Origin: Dechloromonas sp. H13
GTDB taxonomy: Bacteria; Pseudomonadota; Gammaproteobacteria; Burkholderiales; Rhodocyclaceae
Assembly: GCF_009469615.1 (NCBI RefSeq)
Contig: NZ_SSXX01000001.1
Location: 310,001 to 374,000, forward strand
Direction: 5' to 3'
DNA length: 64,000 bases
Below are positions 62,204 through 64,000 of this stretch, in pieces. Made by a program: the position numbers and the translations under genes. Within the stretch, counting starts at the first letter, position 1. Every line of letters begins with the position of its first letter. The notes beneath the pieces are model-generated. The model made no database searches. It worked only from the letters and a program-made list of their open reading frames with translations, and was not told the DNA's origin.

Positions 62204-64000
62204 TTACGAGGCCGCCAAGGCGGCGACGGGCTCAGGCATCTTGCGCGCTGCCAGCAACGTATAGACCGTCGGCACCACGAACAGCGTGAAGAATGTGCCG
62301 AGCAACAGGCCGCCGACGATGACCCAGCCGATCTGCTGACGCGATTCGGCGCCTGCGCCAGTCGCCAGCGCCAGCGGCACGGCGCCGAGCACCATGGCGC
62401 CGGTGGTCATCAGGATCGGCCGCAGGCGCAGCGTCGCCGCCTCGATCACCGCCGCCTTCAGTTCCAGCCCCTTTTCCTGCAGCTGGTTGGCGAATTCGAC
62501 GATCAGGATGCCGTGCTTGGTGATCAGGCCGACCAGCGTCACCAGCCCGATCTGACTATAGACGTTGAGGGTGCCGCCGGTCAGCCACAGCGCCAACAGG
62601 GCGCCGGCCATCGACAGCGGCACCGTCAGCATGATGATGAACGGATCGCGGAAGCTCTCGAACTGCGCCGCCAGCACCAGGTAGATGAAGGCGAGCGCGA
62701 GGGTGAAGGTCAGCCCCAGCGAGGACGACGACTGGCGGAACTCGCGAGTCTGGCCGTTGTAGTCGACGGCGTAGCCGGGCTTGAGCAGTTGGTTGGCGAC
62801 GCCGTCCATGAAGCTCAGGGCCTCGCCCATCGTGTAGCCAGGCGCCAGGTTGGCGGTGATAGTCACCGCGCGGCGCTGGCCGAAGTGGTTGAGTTCGCGC
62901 GGCGCGACGGTCTCGCTGACGCCGACCAGGTTATCGAGCGAGATCATGCTGCCGTCGCGACCGCGGGCATAGATGTCGCGGATGTCGTCGGGGTTGGTGC
63001 GGCCGCTGTCGGCGACCTGGACGATCACGTCGTACTGCTCGCCGTCGCGCTTGAAGCGCGTCACCTGACGCCCGCCGAGCAGCGTTTCCAGCGTGCGGCC
63101 GATGGTCTCGACCGGGACACCCATGTCGGCCGCCTTGTCGCGCTTGACCTCGACCGACAGCTCCGGCTTGTTCAGCTTGAGGTCGGTATCGACGTTGGTC
63201 AGGCCCGGGTTCTTCGCCAGGTCGGCGAGGAACTGGCTGGTCACGTCCTGCAGCTCCTCGTAGGAGGCCGAGGTGACGATGACGAAATTGATCGGCCGCT
63301 CGCGCGGGCTCTGGCCGAGCGACGGCGGCGTCACCGGGAAGGCCAGCACGCCGGGAATGCCCATGAATTTGGGAAACAGTTCCTTGGCGACGTCCGGCGA
63401 GCGGCGGTCGCGTGCCTTCCAGTCGGTCAGGCCGACGAAGGAAATGCCCTGGCCGACGGTCGGGTTGCCGGAAACGACGAAGAAACGCTCGACATCCTTG
63501 GTCTGGCTGTAGATGCCCTCGATCTGGCGTGCGTACTTGTCGGTGTAGTCGAGCGTCGCGCCGTCCGGCCCGAGGAAGACGCCGAGGATGACGCCGCGGT
63601 CCTCGACCGGCGCCAGCTCCGACTTCAGCGCGCCGAGCAGGGCAACGCACGACGCGGCGACGGCGACGAAGCCGCCCATGACGATCCAGCGCCGCGCGAG
63701 CGCTGCGGTCAACACCCGTTTGTAGCCCGAATTCAGCCAGTTCAGGAAACCTTCGATCATCAGGAAGGCCTTGCCGTGCTTTTCCTCGTGCTTGAGCAGC
63801 AGCGAGCACATCATCGGCGACAGGGTCAGCGCGACGAAGCCGGAGACCAGCACGGCGCCGGCCAGGGTCAGCGCGAACTCGATGAACAGCTTGCCGGTGC
63901 GCCCGGTCATGAAGGCGACCGGGGCGTACACGGCGGCCAGGGTCAGCGTCATCGCCACCACCGCGAAGCCGATTTCCTGCGACCCCTGCAGGGCCGCCTT
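62204..64000 (-). CDS. RND efflux pump inner-membrane permease, C-terminal part (5' end outside window)
   Basis: Proton-driven multidrug pump (HAE1/AcrB-like). About 598 residues are visible, the frame runs through the right window edge (KAALQGSQEIGFAVVAM onward), and the N-terminal third or so is missing. Visible are the SPMMCSLLLK helix, periplasmic porter subdomains, the AAQFESFRDPFIIMLTVPLS loop and GLITKHGILIVEFANQLQE, typical of RND permeases. The stop is 17 bases from the symporter start. The membrane fusion partner, if adjacent, lies beyond the window. Confidence 0.94.
   Translation of the reverse strand, partial: KAALQGSQEIGFAVVAMTLTLAAVYAPVAFMTGRTGKLFIEFALTLAGAVLVSGFVALTLSPMMCSLLLKHEEKHGKAFLMIEGFLNWLNSGYKRVLTAALARRWIVMGGFVAVAASCVALLGALKSELAPVEDRGVILGVFLGPDGATLDYTDKYARQIEGIYSQTKDVERFFVVSGNPTVGQGISFVGLTDWKARDRRSPDVAKELFPKFMGIPGVLAFPVTPPSLGQSPRERPINFVIVTSASYEELQDVTSQFLADLAKNPGLTNVDTDLKLNKPELSVEVKRDKAADMGVPVETIGRTLETLLGGRQVTRFKRDGEQYDVIVQVADSGRTNPDDIRDIYARGRDGSMISLDNLVGVSETVAPRELNHFGQRRAVTITANLAPGYTMGEALSFMDGVANQLLKPGYAVDYNGQTREFRQSSSSLGLTFTLALAFIYLVLAAQFESFRDPFIIMLTVPLSMAGALLALWLTGGTLNVYSQIGLVTLVGLITKHGILIVEFANQLQEKGLELKAAVIEAATLRLRPILMTTGAMVLGAVPLALATGAGAESRQQIGWVIVGGLLLGTFFTLFVVPTVYTLLAARKMPEPVAALAAS

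Overview
The window is about 65% GC, densely coding on both strands, and fits a respiratory betaproteobacterium. Gene content (split pntA/pntA2/pntB transhydrogenase, cytochrome c4, soxYZ, glyoxylate shunt with AceK, two isocitrate dehydrogenases, HvfABC-type RiPP genes) suggests Rhodocyclales, near Dechloromonas/Azonexus. That placement is inference from content, not from a search. It looks like ordinary chromosome: I see no IS element, prophage, integrase, CRISPR array, tRNA or rRNA. Both ends cut a gene: valS on the left and an RND efflux permease on the right.

Layout. 1-9.1 kb: end of valS, a YbaL-type K+/H+ antiporter, a fused folate gene pabB-pabC, a TusA-like sulfur carrier, the periplasmic protease BepA, moaC, soxYZ and a cold-shock gene. 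9.2-12.4 kb: clpS-clpA and rraA. 12.6-19.1 kb: glyoxylate shunt genes aceA and aceB around a divergent LysR regulator, followed by cidA/cidB. 19.1-23.5 kb: a PAS histidine kinase, FixJ-type regulator and MHS transporter. 23.5-27.5 kb: ankyrin protein, TonB-like protein, CoA transferase, murI. 27.5-36.1 kb: NADP metabolism (dimeric icd, monomeric icd, aceK, pntA-pntA2-pntB). 36.2-42.0 kb: tpx, cytochrome c4, dut-coaBC, radC, rpmB-rpmG, dsbB, desaturase. 42.2-44.8 kb: rstAB and two very small coupled genes. 44.9-49.1 kb: Tim44-like protein, ECF sigma factor, and an HvfABC (MNIO/DUF692) ribosomal-peptide operon. 49.1-64 kb: mscS-type channel, rsmB, purN, dedA, mutL, miaA, transporters.

How genes work together. 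AceA/AceB run the glyoxylate bypass. AceK can switch off the dimeric Icd by phosphorylation, while the unrelated monomeric Icd lies between them, so two differently controlled NADPH-producing enzymes share one locus with transhydrogenase. The HvfABC operon encodes a secreted precursor with 11-residue Cys repeats, a DUF692 oxidase and its DUF2063 partner, with a zinc-finger anti-sigma candidate and a divergent ECF sigma factor.

The least expected signal is a dispersed bipartite motif. The 10-mer TGCGGTCGAC occurs at 16 places that I found by eye, in both orientations, between and inside genes. In most copies an AT-rich tract (TTTTC[A/C]GG or AAAAATCAGG type) ends 23-24 bases after the core, and about ten copies have a second AT tract one helical turn closer. 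This layout resembles the Haemophilus DNA uptake signal (core AAGTGCGGT plus two AT tracts one turn apart), so I propose it as a candidate uptake sequence.
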